This document shows positions 34,687-42,890 of a stretch of DNA of 64,000 nt, in pieces (positions within the stretch are counted from its first letter, which is position 1; every line of letters begins with the position of its first letter). The notes below the pieces were generated by a model, which had not been told where the DNA came from, ran no database searches, and worked only from the letters and a program-made list of their open reading frames with translations. The position numbers were made by a program, and so were the translations under genes. The DNA is from Alphaproteobacteria bacterium (GTDB taxonomy: Bacteria > Pseudomonadota > Alphaproteobacteria > Rhodobacterales > Rhodobacteraceae), in contig JAUIDE010000006.1 of NCBI GenBank assembly GCA_030429105.1, forward strand, positions 23,569 through 87,568. Direction: 5' to 3'.

Positions 34687-35594
34687 GATCTCGCCTCCAT
34701 CCATTCCGCCGCGTCGCGCCAGACCCGCTCCCGCTGGAGATCGCGGAAGAGGAGATGCCACCCCTCCGGATAGAGGATCAGCGCCTTCTCCCCCCCGAGC
34801 GCCTCATGGAGCGCGAGCACGGCGTCCCGCTCCGCCACCTCGTCCCGCTCTCCGTAAAGCGTGAGCGAGTCGAGCGAAAGGCGCGGCGCCGCCGCCACTG
34901 CCCGGTCCATGAGCCGCACGAGGCCGAAAAGCTCCCGGCTCGAAGGCCGCCCGAGATAGAGCGGGTCGCGCCCGAGCGCGATCAGCGCCGCGTCGTTGTC
35001 CGAGGCGCGGATCGTGACGATCCCCTCGCCCGTCCAGCGCGTCTCGGGGAAAAGGAGCGCGCCCGCCCAGGCCGCGGCTCGCCACGGGAGCGGCAGCATC
35101 GCCCCGCCCTGCGCCGCCGGCGCGGCGAGGATCAGCCCGTCCGTCCCCCCGCCCTCCGCCAGCCCCGCCAGCGCCACGGCCCCGCCCATCGAATGCCCGA
35201 CGACGAAAAGCGGCAGGCCCGGATGACGCGCCCGGAGCGCCGCCGCGACGGCCCTGAAATCCGCGATCAGCGCCTCCGCTCCTGGCCAGCGCCCGCGGCT
35301 CGCGTTCCGCCCGAATCCGCGCTGGTCATAGGCGTAGACGAGAAAGCCCCGCCCGGCCCAGAATTCCGCCGGGCCCGCGAAGGTCGAGGGCCCGTAATCC
35401 CCGAACCCGTGCACGGCGAGGACGACCGCCCGCGGCGCCCCCGCCGGCTCCCAGACCGACAGCGCGAGCCGCTCGCCCCCAGCCCCCGCCACGGCTCCCG
35501 CTTCCACCGCCGCGGGCGCGAGCGGCGGCGCCTCGCCGAGCGGCCCGCCCGCGCAGCCGGCGAGGAGGAGGAGCGCGGCGAACGCGGCCCTCAC
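34683..35594 (-). CDS. Alpha/beta-hydrolase lipoprotein, monoglyceride-lipase-like
   Basis: Serine hydrolase of 303 residues, probably a lysophospholipase or acylglycerol lipase. Lipobox LLLLAGCAGG near residue 13 suggests a lipoprotein; the nucleophile elbow is VGHSMGGAVAL, the strand before it has AVHGFGDYGPSTF, and a late YPEGWHLLFRD supplies the histidine. The GTG at 35594 overlaps the upstream glycosylase stop as GTGA, which settles the start against the longer ORF. Its neighbours (UDG, SseB) give no hint of substrate. Confidence 0.85.
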   Translation of the reverse strand: MRAAFAALLLLAGCAGGPLGEAPPLAPAAVEAGAVAGAGGERLALSVWEPAGAPRAVVLAVHGFGDYGPSTFAGPAEFWAGRGFLVYAYDQRGFGRNASRGRWPGAEALIADFRAVAAALRARHPGLPLFVVGHSMGGAVALAGLAEGGGTDGLILAAPAAQGGAMLPLPWRAAAWAGALLFPETRWTGEGIVTIRASDNDAALIALGRDPLYLGRPSSRELFGLVRLMDRAVAAAPRLSLDSLTLYGERDEVAERDAVLALHEALGGEKALILYPEGWHLLFRDLQRERVWRDAAEWMEARS

Positions 35595-36181
35595 AGCCAC
35601 GCCGCGATCCGCGCCCGCAACGCCGGCAGCGCCTCCGCCTCGAACCACGGGTTGCGCTTCAGCCAGCCCGTGTTCCGCCAGGAAGGATGGGGCAGGGGGA
35701 ACGCCGCCTCCCCGAACTCCCGCCAAGCCGCGACAGTCTCCGTCATCCCCCGCCGCGCGCCGAGGGCCCAGCCCTGCGCATGAAGCCCCACGAGCAGCGT
35801 GAGCCGCAGCTGCGGCATCAGCGCCAGCGCCTTCTCCCGCCAGAGTTCGGCGCAGAGCTTCGGCGGCGGCAGGTCCGCCCCCTTCGCGTCATAGCCCGGA
35901 AAGCAGAACGCCATGGGCAGGATCGCGATGCGCGCCCGGTCATAGAACGTCTCCCGGTCCACCCCAATCCACTCCCGCAGCCGGTCGCCCGACCGGTCGT
36001 CGAAGGGCAGTCCGGATTCGTGCACCCGCAGCCCCGGCGCCTGCCCCGCGATCAGGATGCGCGCCGTATCGGAAAGCCGGGTCACGGGCCGCGGCGCATG
36101 CCGCGTTTCCGTCGCCGCGAAGCGCTCGGCGCAGGCGCGGCATCCGGCGATCTCGGCTTCGAGGGAGAGGAGGGCGCTCAT
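35591..36181 (-). CDS. Uracil-DNA glycosylase family protein
   Basis: Member of the UDG superfamily, 196 residues. The N-terminal part has CRACAERF, a C-x2-C pair, then the pocket motif GQAPGLRVHESGLPFDD and SGDRLREWIGV; the late motif is PHPSWRNTGWLKRNPWF with the typical HPS. Only two of the four cysteines that hold the iron-sulfur cluster in family 4 and 5 enzymes are evident. It may excise uracil or another damaged base, or be a non-enzymatic relative. It heads a three-gene operon with 4-base overlaps. Confidence 0.82.
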   Translation of the reverse strand: MSALLSLEAEIAGCRACAERFAATETRHAPRPVTRLSDTARILIAGQAPGLRVHESGLPFDDRSGDRLREWIGVDRETFYDRARIAILPMAFCFPGYDAKGADLPPPKLCAELWREKALALMPQLRLTLLVGLHAQGWALGARRGMTETVAAWREFGEAAFPLPHPSWRNTGWLKRNPWFEAEALPALRARIAAWL

Positions 36182-36224
36182 CGCTGCGGAGGATGCGCGG
36201 GGGCGCCCGCCTGTCAAGCAGGGG

Positions 36225-37019
36225 TCAGGAACAGGAGGCCGCCGCCCGCTCCTTCCAGTCCGGATGCCAGCGGGAGAGGGGCGGGCGGTTCTCCGCGACG
36301 TCCCCCGCCGCCCAGAGGATGCGCTTGCGGTCCATCTCCTCCGTCGTCTCGTCGTCCGGGCAGAGGATGTAGAAATCGCCCGCCGCGAGCCCCGCCAGCA
36401 TCCGGTCGACGACCTGCTCCGGCAGCCATGCGCCCGGCCGGTGCGCCATGTCCCCCGTCGTCGTCCAGCCCGGGATCAGGAGATGGGCGGAGACGCGCGG
36501 GCCGTCCCGGCCCCTCAACTCATGCTCCAATCCCTCCGTCCAGCTCTTCAGCGCGGCCTTCGCGGCGTTGTAGATCGGGTGGCCCGGCGGGTTGGTGATC
36601 CCCTGCTTGGAGCCTGTGTTGACGATCGCGCCGCCCGCCTCCGCCATGTCGGGCAGGAAGATGCGGCAGGCCTCCGCCACCGCCCAGAAATTCACCTCGA
36701 AGGCGGCCCGCCAGTCCTCCGGCGCCGCGTCGAAGCCCCGCCCGGTACGGGATGCGGCGTTGTTCATCAGGAGCGCCGGCGCCCCCAATGCGGGCAAGAG
36801 CGCTTCCCGCATCGCCGCCGCCGCGCCTGGGCGGGAAAGATCGACCTCGATCTTGAGCCCCCCGGCCTCCTTCGCCGCCGAGTCGAGCTTCTCGCCCGGC
36901 AGGTCCGCGAGCGCCACACGCATGCCACGGGCGGCGAGGGCGAGGGCCGCGGCGCGGCCGATGCCGCTCGCGGCGCCGGTGATCAGCGCGACGGCGCCGG
37001 GTTTCACGGGGTCGGGCAT
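36225..37019 (-). CDS. SDR family oxidoreductase
   Basis: Short-chain dehydrogenase of 264 residues with ITGAASGIGRAAALALA, DLPGEKL for the cofactor ribose, NNAASRTGRGF in place of the usual NNAG, and NTGSKQGITNPPGHPIYNAAKAAL split across the catalytic Ser, Tyr and Lys. The acidic residue after strand 2 favours NAD. The C-terminus ends with HPDWKERAAASCS. The substrate is unknown. It is followed on the same strand by UDG, 43 bases away. Confidence 0.87.
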   Translation of the reverse strand: MPDPVKPGAVALITGAASGIGRAAALALAARGMRVALADLPGEKLDSAAKEAGGLKIEVDLSRPGAAAAMREALLPALGAPALLMNNAASRTGRGFDAAPEDWRAAFEVNFWAVAEACRIFLPDMAEAGGAIVNTGSKQGITNPPGHPIYNAAKAALKSWTEGLEHELRGRDGPRVSAHLLIPGWTTTGDMAHRPGAWLPEQVVDRMLAGLAAGDFYILCPDDETTEEMDRKRILWAAGDVAENRPPLSRWHPDWKERAAASCS

Positions 37020-37028
37020 GGGAACCTC

Positions 37029-37481
37029 TCAGATCAAGAGCGAATAGGCGCCTTCATGGCGGAGGAGCCTCACCTTCGTCTCCGCCCCGCCTGGCGCGGA
37101 AAAACCGCCGAGCCCGTTCGCCCCCGTCACCCGGTGGCATGGAATGACGACCGGGATCGGATTGGCCCCGCAGGCCTGCCCCACCGCCTGCGCCGGGGCG
37201 GAGACGAGCGCGGCGATCTCGCCATAGGTCCGCGTCTCCCCGAACGGAATCGCCCGCATCGCCGCCATGACGGCCTGCTGCAGCGGCCCGCCCGCAGGCG
37301 CGAGCGGCAGGTCGAAATCGCGGAGCCGCCCCTCCCCATAGGCGCGAAGCTGCGCCTCCGCCTCGTCCAGCAGGGGAGAAGCGTCCGCCCCTTCCCCGCC
37401 GAAGCGAAGCGAGACGATGGCGCCCCCCGCCTCGGTCAGGGTCAGGCGCCCGAACGGCGTTTCGGCGGCGCGGCTGAGCAT
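37029..37481 (-). CDS. ogt: Methylated-DNA--protein-cysteine methyltransferase
   Basis: Direct-reversal DNA repair protein for O6-methylguanine. The acceptor is C115 in IPVVIPCHRVTG; the upstream FGETRTYGEIA block and the GGFSAPGGAETKVRLLRHEG tail segment complete the domain. At 150 residues it is a stand-alone Ogt type without an Ada domain. It lies 9 bases upstream of the SDR gene, likely in one transcript. Confidence 0.95.
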   Translation of the reverse strand: MLSRAAETPFGRLTLTEAGGAIVSLRFGGEGADASPLLDEAEAQLRAYGEGRLRDFDLPLAPAGGPLQQAVMAAMRAIPFGETRTYGEIAALVSAPAQAVGQACGANPIPVVIPCHRVTGANGLGGFSAPGGAETKVRLLRHEGAYSLLI

Positions 37482-37605
37482 GGGGCGATGATGGCGGCTT
37501 TCCGCCGGGGCGCAAGGGCGAAGGCGCCCACCGCCTTTCCGTCGGGCGAACCAGTGCGAACCACAGGTTCTTATGTCTATTTCAAATCAGATACATAACC
37601 GCCCT

Positions 37606-37618
37606 GCACGCCGTGTGC
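37606..37618. repeat. Short palindrome GCACGCCGTGTGC, copy 2
   Basis: Second copy of the motif at 10631, here 12 bases past the stop of the ABC exporter gene. The flank ATAACCGCCCT resembles ATAAACCCCCT in copy 1. One arm carries A to G, which still allows a G-T pair in RNA. Confidence 0.6.
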
Positions 37619-37629
37619 GCACGCCGCCC

Positions 37630-39471
37630 TCAGGCCGCCTCCAGCCCGATGAACCCGCCCGATTGCCGCGCCCAGAACCGGGCGTAGAGCCCGCCCGCGG
37701 CGACGAGCTCCGCATGGGTCCCCGCCTCCGCCACGCGGCCCGCATCCAGCACCACGATCCGGTCCATCCGCGCGATGGTGGAGAGGCGGTGGGCGATGGC
37801 GATCACCGTCTTGCCCTCCATCAGGCCGATCAGGCTCTCCTCGATGGCCGCCTCGACCTCCGAATCGAGCGCCGATGTCGCCTCGTCCAGAACGAGGATC
37901 GGCGCGTCCTTGAGCACGACGCGGGCGAGGGCGATGCGCTGCCGCTGCCCGCCGGAGAGCTTCACGCCCCGCTCGCCCACCATCGCGTCGAGCCCGCTGC
38001 GCCCTTCCGGGTCCCGGAGGTCGGGGATGAACTCCGCCGCCGCGACCTTCCGCGCCGCCGCCATGATCTCCTCGTCCGTCGCGTCCGGCTTGCCATAGGC
38101 GATGTTGTCCCGCACCGAGCGGTGGAGCAGCGAAGTGTCCTGCGTCACCATGCCGATGGCGGCGCGGAGGCTCTCCTGCGTCACCTCAGCCACATCCTGC
38201 CCGTCGATCTCGATCCGCCCCGCCTCCCGGTCGTGGAAGCGGAGGAGGAGGTTGACGAGGGTGGACTTCCCCGCCCCCGACCGCCCGACGAGCCCGATCC
38301 GCTCCCCCGGCGCGATGGAAAGGTCCACCCCGGCGAGGGCGGAGCGCGCCCCGCCGCCATATCCGTGCCGCACACCCGAAAAGCGGATCGCCCCGCCCGA
38401 GACCTTCAGCGCCGGCGCGCCCGGCCGGTCGTTCAGCGTGATCGGCGCGGCGATGGTCTCCATCCCCTCCGCGATCACCCCGAGATTCTGGAAGAGGGAG
38501 GAGAGCGCCCACATGATCCAGCCGGTCATCGCGTTGAGCCGCATCACCAGCGCCGTCGCCGCCGCCACCGCGCCCACCCCCGCCTCGCCGGTGGACCAGA
38601 GGAAGATCGCCCAGCCGACGACGCCGACCATCAGCAGCCCGTTGATGATGACGAGCCCGAAATCCATCCCCGTCACCAGCCGCATCTCGTCCGCGAAGGT
38701 CCTCCGCCCGCGCTCGATCGCCTCCCTGGCGTAGGCCTCCTCCCGCGCGCCGTGGGAGAAGAGCTTCACCGTCTGGATGTTGGAATAGGAATCGACGATC
38801 CGCCCGGTGATGGCCGAGCGCGCATCCGAAAACGCCTGGCTCGCCCGCCCGATCCGCGGCGTCAGCCAGGCGAGCAGCGCGATATAGGCCGCCGCCCAGA
38901 GGATGAGCGGCAGCATCAGCCGCGCGTCGACATCCCCGAGCAGGATCAGCGCGCCGATCAGATAGATCGCGGCGTAGACCAGCGCGTCGAAGATCTGGAA
39001 CGTCGCCTCCCCCATCGAGGGCGCCGTCTGCATGACGCGGGAAGCGACGCGCCCCGCGAAATCCGCCTGGAAGAAGCCGACCGACTGCCGCAGCATCCGC
39101 CGGTGCGCCCGCCAGCGCATCAGCGTCCCGATATTCGGCATCACCGCCTGATTGAGCAGCGCGACGTCGATGAACTGGATCGCCGGGCGCACGAACAGGA
39201 TGAGGAGCGCGACGAACGCCAGCTCCATCCCGTGCGCCGCGAAAAAGGCCGAGGGCTCTGAGGCGGCGAGCAGGTCCACCACCCGCCCGGCGTACCAGAT
39301 CAGCGCGATCTCCATCAGCGTCACCGCCGCGGTGAACGCCGCCGTGAAGCCGAGCACCGCCCGGAACGGCCTGAGGTGATGGAGGATGAACGGCCAGAGC
39401 TTCGCCGGCGGCGGCGCCGAGGGGTCGTGCGGCCCGTAGGGGTCCACGAGGTTTTCGAACAGGCGGAACAT
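37630..39471 (-). CDS. ABC exporter, fused membrane and ATPase domains
   Basis: Homodimeric or heterodimeric multidrug/lipid-type exporter of 613 residues. The membrane domain has six helices (about 35-340). The nucleotide-binding domain has Walker A VGRSGAGKSTLVN, signature [15 protein letters not shown], Walker B ILVLDEATSALD and the H-loop AHRLST. The start at 39471 gives MFRLFENLVDPYGPHD, which is usual for this exporter group in alphaproteobacteria. The substrate is unknown. It is divergent from the CobW-type GTPase gene and might share its zinc-type operator. Confidence 0.9.
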   Translation of the reverse strand: MFRLFENLVDPYGPHDPSAPPPAKLWPFILHHLRPFRAVLGFTAAFTAAVTLMEIALIWYAGRVVDLLAASEPSAFFAAHGMELAFVALLILFVRPAIQFIDVALLNQAVMPNIGTLMRWRAHRRMLRQSVGFFQADFAGRVASRVMQTAPSMGEATFQIFDALVYAAIYLIGALILLGDVDARLMLPLILWAAAYIALLAWLTPRIGRASQAFSDARSAITGRIVDSYSNIQTVKLFSHGAREEAYAREAIERGRRTFADEMRLVTGMDFGLVIINGLLMVGVVGWAIFLWSTGEAGVGAVAAATALVMRLNAMTGWIMWALSSLFQNLGVIAEGMETIAAPITLNDRPGAPALKVSGGAIRFSGVRHGYGGGARSALAGVDLSIAPGERIGLVGRSGAGKSTLVNLLLRFHDREAGRIEIDGQDVAEVTQESLRAAIGMVTQDTSLLHRSVRDNIAYGKPDATDEEIMAAARKVAAAEFIPDLRDPEGRSGLDAMVGERGVKLSGGQRQRIALARVVLKDAPILVLDEATSALDSEVEAAIEESLIGLMEGKTVIAIAHRLSTIARMDRIVVLDAGRVAEAGTHAELVAAGGLYARFWARQSGGFIGLEAA

Positions 39472-39556
39472 CCGGCGCTCCCTCGCGGCGCGGCGGGGCC
39501 GCCGCTTGCCCGGCGAGATAAGGCGCCGGGCGGCGGCGGGCAAGGCGGGCGGTGGC

Positions 39557-39585
39557 TTGACGGAGATGTAATAAGATAACATAAC
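39557..39585 (+). promoter_or_regulatory. Promoter with Zur-like operator upstream of the CobW gene
   Basis: TTGACG at 39557 and CATAAC at 39580 form a plausible sigma-70 promoter with a 17-base spacer. GTAATAAGATAACATAAC at 39568-39585 resembles the AT-rich Zur box; its right half ATAACATAAC is a good half-site and the left half matches at 6 of 10 positions. The genes behind it, a zinc-type CobW GTPase and DUF1826, are typical Zur targets. Confidence 0.5.
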
Positions 39586-39608
39586 ACTGACGAAACAGGA
39601 GCCCCCGC

Positions 39609-40823
39609 ATGACCGCGCATGACCCTCGCCTGCCCGTCACCGTCCTTTCCGGCTTCCTCGGCGCCGGGAAGACGACGCTCCTGAACACGATCCTCAATAA
39701 CCGGGAAGGGCGGCGCGTCGCCGTCATCGTCAACGACATGGCGGAGGTGAACATCGACGCCGATCTCGTCCGCGCCGGCGGGGCGGAGCTCTCCGCGCGG
39801 GAGGAAAAGCTCGTCGAGATGACCAACGGCTGCATCTGCTGCACCCTGCGGGAGGACCTCTTGAAGGAGGTGCGCCGCCTCGCCGCCGAAGGTCGGTTCG
39901 ACGCGCTCCTGATCGAATCCACCGGCATCTCCGAGCCCCTCCCCGTCGCCGCCACGTTCGAGTTCCGGGACGAGGCGGGCGAAAGCCTCTCCGACGTCGC
40001 ACGGCTCGACGCGATGGTGACGGTGGTGGACGCCGCGAACCTCCTCGCCGATTATTCGAGCCATGACTTCCTTTCGGACCGGGGCGAAACGGCCGGGGAG
40101 GGGGACGAACGGCGCCTCGTCGACCTCCTCGTCGAGCAGATAGAGTTCGCCGACGTCGTGATCCTCAACAAGGTGAGCGACGCCGGGCCGGAGCGGGCCG
40201 ATGCGGCGCGGAAGATCATCCGCGCGCTGAACCCGGACGCGCGCCTGATCGAGACGGATTACGCCGCCGTCCCGCCCGCCGCCGTGCTCGACACCGGGCT
40301 CTTCGACTTCGAGAAGGCGCATGAGCATCCGCTCTGGGCGAAGGAGCTCTACGGCTTCGCGGATCATGTGCCGGAGACGGAGGAATACGGCATCGCCTCC
40401 TTCGTCTATCGCGCCCGCGCGCCCTTCGACCCGGTGAAGGTCCACGCCGCGCTGAACGGGGAGCTTCCCGGCGTGATCCGCGCGAAGGGGCATTTCTGGC
40501 TCGCCACGCGGCCGGACTGGGTGGCGGAGTTCAGCCTCGCCGGCGCGCTCTCGACCGTCCGCCCCCTCGGCACATGGTGGGCCGCCGTGCCGGAGGCGCG
40601 CTGGCCGCAGGACCGGAACGGGATCGCCTATATGCGCCGCCACTGGGCCGAGCCCTGGGGCGACCGGCGGCAGGAGCTCGTCTTCATCGGGGCGGGGATG
40701 GACGAGGCCACGCTCCGCGCGAAGCTCGACGCCTGCCTCGTCCCCGCGGAACGGTTCACGCCGAAGGCGTGGGCCGAAATGGCGGATCCGTTCCCGGTCT
40801 GGCGGCGCGCGGAGGCGGCGTGA
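39609..40823 (+). CDS. CobW/ZigA-type GTP-dependent zinc chaperone
   Basis: G3E-family GTPase of 404 residues that probably supplies zinc to target enzymes during shortage. Walker A GFLGAGKT (15-22), the metal-binding motif C75-I-C77-C78 in [11 protein letters not shown], Walker [12 protein letters not shown], and a C-terminal CobW_C domain with [13 protein letters not shown] glutamate/aspartate-rich insert ([19 protein letters not shown]) replaces the histidine-rich loop of some relatives. No cobalamin genes adjoin, so the zinc reading is preferred over cobaltochelatase. Confidence 0.88.
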   Translation: MTAHDPRLPVTVLSGFLGAGKTTLLNTILNNREGRRVAVIVNDMAEVNIDADLVRAGGAELSAREEKLVEMTNGCICCTLREDLLKEVRRLAAEGRFDALLIESTGISEPLPVAATFEFRDEAGESLSDVARLDAMVTVVDAANLLADYSSHDFLSDRGETAGEGDERRLVDLLVEQIEFADVVILNKVSDAGPERADAARKIIRALNPDARLIETDYAAVPPAAVLDTGLFDFEKAHEHPLWAKELYGFADHVPETEEYGIASFVYRARAPFDPVKVHAALNGELPGVIRAKGHFWLATRPDWVAEFSLAGALSTVRPLGTWWAAVPEARWPQDRNGIAYMRRHWAEPWGDRRQELVFIGAGMDEATLRAKLDACLVPAERFTPKAWAEMADPFPVWRRAEAA

Positions 40824-41428
40824 ACGCGCCCGCCCCGCTCCGCGGCCTCGCCGCCCATGTCGTAGCCGGGGACCGGCCCGAAATCCTCGCCCGCATAGGC
40901 GAGCCCGGCGTCGCCGCCGCGATCTGGCGGCGGGCGGAGGACCCGGCCTTCGCGGCATGGGTCGATTCCATCCCGCCCGAGCGCCTGCCCCGGCTCAGGA
41001 CGGAGACGCCTCCGCAGGGCGCCGCCGCCACGCTCGGCGCCGCCCTCGCCGCAGCCGGGACGCCCGAGGGCGAGCACGGCGCGCACATGATCGACGACTG
41101 CGCCGCCCTCGCGCGCCGCTTCGCAGGGATCATGGGGGCGAAGCGCCTCCGTCTCCGCCTCGACGTGGTGCAGGATGACGGCTGCCGCCGCTTCCATCTG
41201 GACAATGTCCCTGCCCGCCTCCTGCTGACGCTCCGCGGGCGTGGGACGGAATACGGCGCGCTCTCCGAAGCGGGGGACCCGGACCCCGTCTTCCGCCTCC
41301 CCGCCCGCGCCGCCGCGATCTTCCGCGGCGCCCGCTGGCCGGGGCCGGAGGCGACCGGCCTCGTCCACCGCTCGCCCCCGATCCGGTCGGGGGAGACGCG
41401 GCTCCTCCTCGTCGTCGACATCGCCTGA
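40820..41428 (+). CDS. DUF1826 family protein
   Basis: A 202-residue protein coupled to the CobW gene by a GTGA overlap. Segments [21 protein letters not shown] and the later [10 protein letters not shown] fit DUF1826. The family is often found with zinc-responsive CobW genes; the paired His/Asp (FHLDN) and final HRSPP could bind a metal in a cupin-like fold, which is my inference. Probably made under zinc limitation. Confidence 0.8.
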   Translation: MNAPAPLRGLAAHVVAGDRPEILARIGEPGVAAAIWRRAEDPAFAAWVDSIPPERLPRLRTETPPQGAAATLGAALAAAGTPEGEHGAHMIDDCAALARRFAGIMGAKRLRLRLDVVQDDGCRRFHLDNVPARLLLTLRGRGTEYGALSEAGDPDPVFRLPARAAAIFRGARWPGPEATGLVHRSPPIRSGETRLLLVVDIA

Positions 41429-41435
41429 GACGGCC

Positions 41436-41768
41436 GTGCGCGCGGGGAATCTCGGCGCCGCCGGCCTGAAGCCCCGCCTGAGGGCGCAGGACCCGATGGC
41501 GGCCTACGACCGTCTGCCGCCGCCGCTCCGCCGCTGGCTGAGCAAGGCGGCGCTGCCCTGGAGCCCCGCCTCCGCCGCCCGCGCCTTCGCCCGCGCGTTG
41601 CGGGAGGAGGGCGGGGAGGCCGCCGCGCTCGCGCGCCTCGACCGGATCGAGCGGGCGACCCTCGCCCGCGCCGCCCTCACGCCGCCTTCTTCTGCAGCCG
41701 CGCCGTCACCTCCGCCGGGTCGATCGCCTTCCGCGGCGCGGCCGAGCCCGGCGCGAGGTCGTATTTGA
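41436..41768 (+). CDS. DUF6525 family protein
   Basis: A small protein of 110 residues starting at GTG 41436, with the conserved block DPMAAYDRLPPPLRRWLSKAALPWSP and a helix ARAFARALREEGG, which I recognise from short uncharacterised Rhodobacterales proteins. After about residue 82 the reading becomes a low-complexity Pro/Ser/Arg tail that runs 92 bases into the convergent sulfotransferase gene. The natural stop may have been lost, or the tail is not conserved. It follows DUF1826 by 7 bases. Confidence 0.68.
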   Translation: MRAGNLGAAGLKPRLRAQDPMAAYDRLPPPLRRWLSKAALPWSPASAARAFARALREEGGEAAALARLDRIERATLARAALTPPSSAAAPSPPPGRSPSAARPSPARGRI

Positions 41769-42489
41769 AGAGCTGGAAGTCCTTCCGGTAGACATCGTGC
41801 ATGATGAAGGTGGAGAGGTCGTCGAAATAGGCCTCCACCGGATGCGCCCGCTTCGGTCCGTGCCCCTCGCTCTCGTTGAAGCGCGGCATCGCGTCGATGT
41901 CGAGCGGATGGGAGAGCGGCGCGCGCTCCAGCACCGCCTTCATCCCCTCGTTGAACTTCTCGGTGGAGAAGATCATGTCCACCGAGCAGCCTTGCCGGAT
42001 CGACCAGCCGAGATGGCTCGCCATCGGGATCCAGTGGATATCCGCCTGCATCGGCTTCCGGAACCGCACCGTGTCCCGCACGAAGAGGAGGAACCGGCGG
42101 AAGGAGGCGATCTGGTCGAAGTCCCCCTCGACCTCGACGCCATAGCGCTTTTCCAGCAGCGGCGTGAGATTGCCGCGATAGCGCCGCCCGTTCCGCTGCA
42201 ACCCGCAGATCTTGTCGAAGAAGGCGGAGAGGATGCGGGTATAGGGGTTCCTCACGCAGGTGAAGGCGAAGGCCGTCCGCCCCTCCACCACCTCGCGAAT
42301 GCGCTCCTGGCTCGCCTCCTGATCCCATTTCAGGAGCCCGGTCTGGGCGTCATGGATGTCGCCGTCGAAATAGGCGCCGTTGTCGCCGTAATGCAGGATC
42401 TGGCCAATGGTCGAGCAGGCGCATTTCGGCATGACGCGATAGGCGAGCCGCCCGCTCGTCGAGACCCACATTCCCGGAAACTGCGCCAT
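41677..42489 (-). CDS. Sulfotransferase family 2 protein
   Basis: Transfers sulfate from PAPS to a carbohydrate. The 5'-phosphosulfate loop is VMPKCACSTIGQILH near residue 20, and the 3'-phosphate motif is FTCVRNPYTRILSAFFDKI near 78-95. At 270 residues it resembles bacterial HNK-1/chondroitin-type sulfotransferases. The start at 42489 gives MAQFPGMWVSTSGRLAYRV, normal for the family. The divergent glycosyltransferase gene across a 400-base gap suggests both build one sulfated surface glycan. Confidence 0.85.
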   Translation of the reverse strand: MAQFPGMWVSTSGRLAYRVMPKCACSTIGQILHYGDNGAYFDGDIHDAQTGLLKWDQEASQERIREVVEGRTAFAFTCVRNPYTRILSAFFDKICGLQRNGRRYRGNLTPLLEKRYGVEVEGDFDQIASFRRFLLFVRDTVRFRKPMQADIHWIPMASHLGWSIRQGCSVDMIFSTEKFNEGMKAVLERAPLSHPLDIDAMPRFNESEGHGPKRAHPVEAYFDDLSTFIMHDVYRKDFQLFKYDLAPGSAAPRKAIDPAEVTARLQKKAA

Positions 42490-42890
42490 CGCCCGCCTGT
42501 TCTCCCGCCAGAGGCGAGCAATAGACCGCGCCGGGGCGCCGCGCAATCTTACGAGGAAAGGTGAACTCGGGTGTTCGAACCCGTACGGAAGCCCTGATGT
42601 CGCGCGCCGTCGTCAGGAGGCGGCTGATCCGCCCGCGGTCGTCGCCCCCCGACGACCGCGAGTCCGCGCTCGCCGCGACGACCAGGGACAGATCTTCGAC
42701 CGACGCGGCGGCTTGGCGCCCATCGCCCTACGGCCTTCGCCTTCGGGCGAGGGCCTCTGCGGGCTTCCCCCGGAAGCCCGCTGAACGAGGCCCGGCGCAT
42801 CAATCGCGAGCGCGCGGCGGCTCTGATCGTTCAAGGCAATCGCGTGCGCCTCCGGCTTCCGCCCGGCCCCGCGCCCGCTATAAGGGCGGG
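42490..42890. other. Intergenic region with dispersed repeat copy 2 and a leaderless-type promoter
   Basis: A 401-base gap between divergent sulfotransferase and glycosyltransferase genes. Bases 42608-42792 are repeat copy 2. Near 42573 a small palindrome CGGGT-GTTCGA-ACCCG resembles a T-arm but has a 6-base loop and no tRNA around it. TATAAG at 42879-42884 ends six bases before the ATG of the glycosyltransferase, so that transcript may begin at the start codon. Confidence 0.6.
42608..42792 (+). repeat. Structured dispersed repeat, copy 2 (185 bases)
   Basis: Matches 7758-7962 in inverted orientation. Hairpin A pairs 42634-42644 with 42650-42660 (11 pairs, five-C loop). Hairpin B pairs 42759-42768 with 42772-42781 (10 pairs). 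A third stem TCGCCC/GGGCGA joins 42723 with 42750. Against copy 1, hairpin A differs by two C-G to T-A exchanges and hairpin B by one G-C to C-G exchange, all on both strands of the stem. Confidence 0.82.

Noticed and set aside
39609..40823. Cobaltochelatase (cobalamin synthesis) role of the CobW-type GTPase
   Set aside because: Neighbours are DUF1826 and a Zur-like box rather than cobN or other cobalamin synthesis genes, which favours zinc.
42569..42592. Sequence GGGTGTTCGAACCCG resembling a tRNA T-arm
   Set aside because: The loop has six bases instead of seven and no acceptor, D or anticodon arms can be folded around it. No CCA or tRNA-like 3' end is present.
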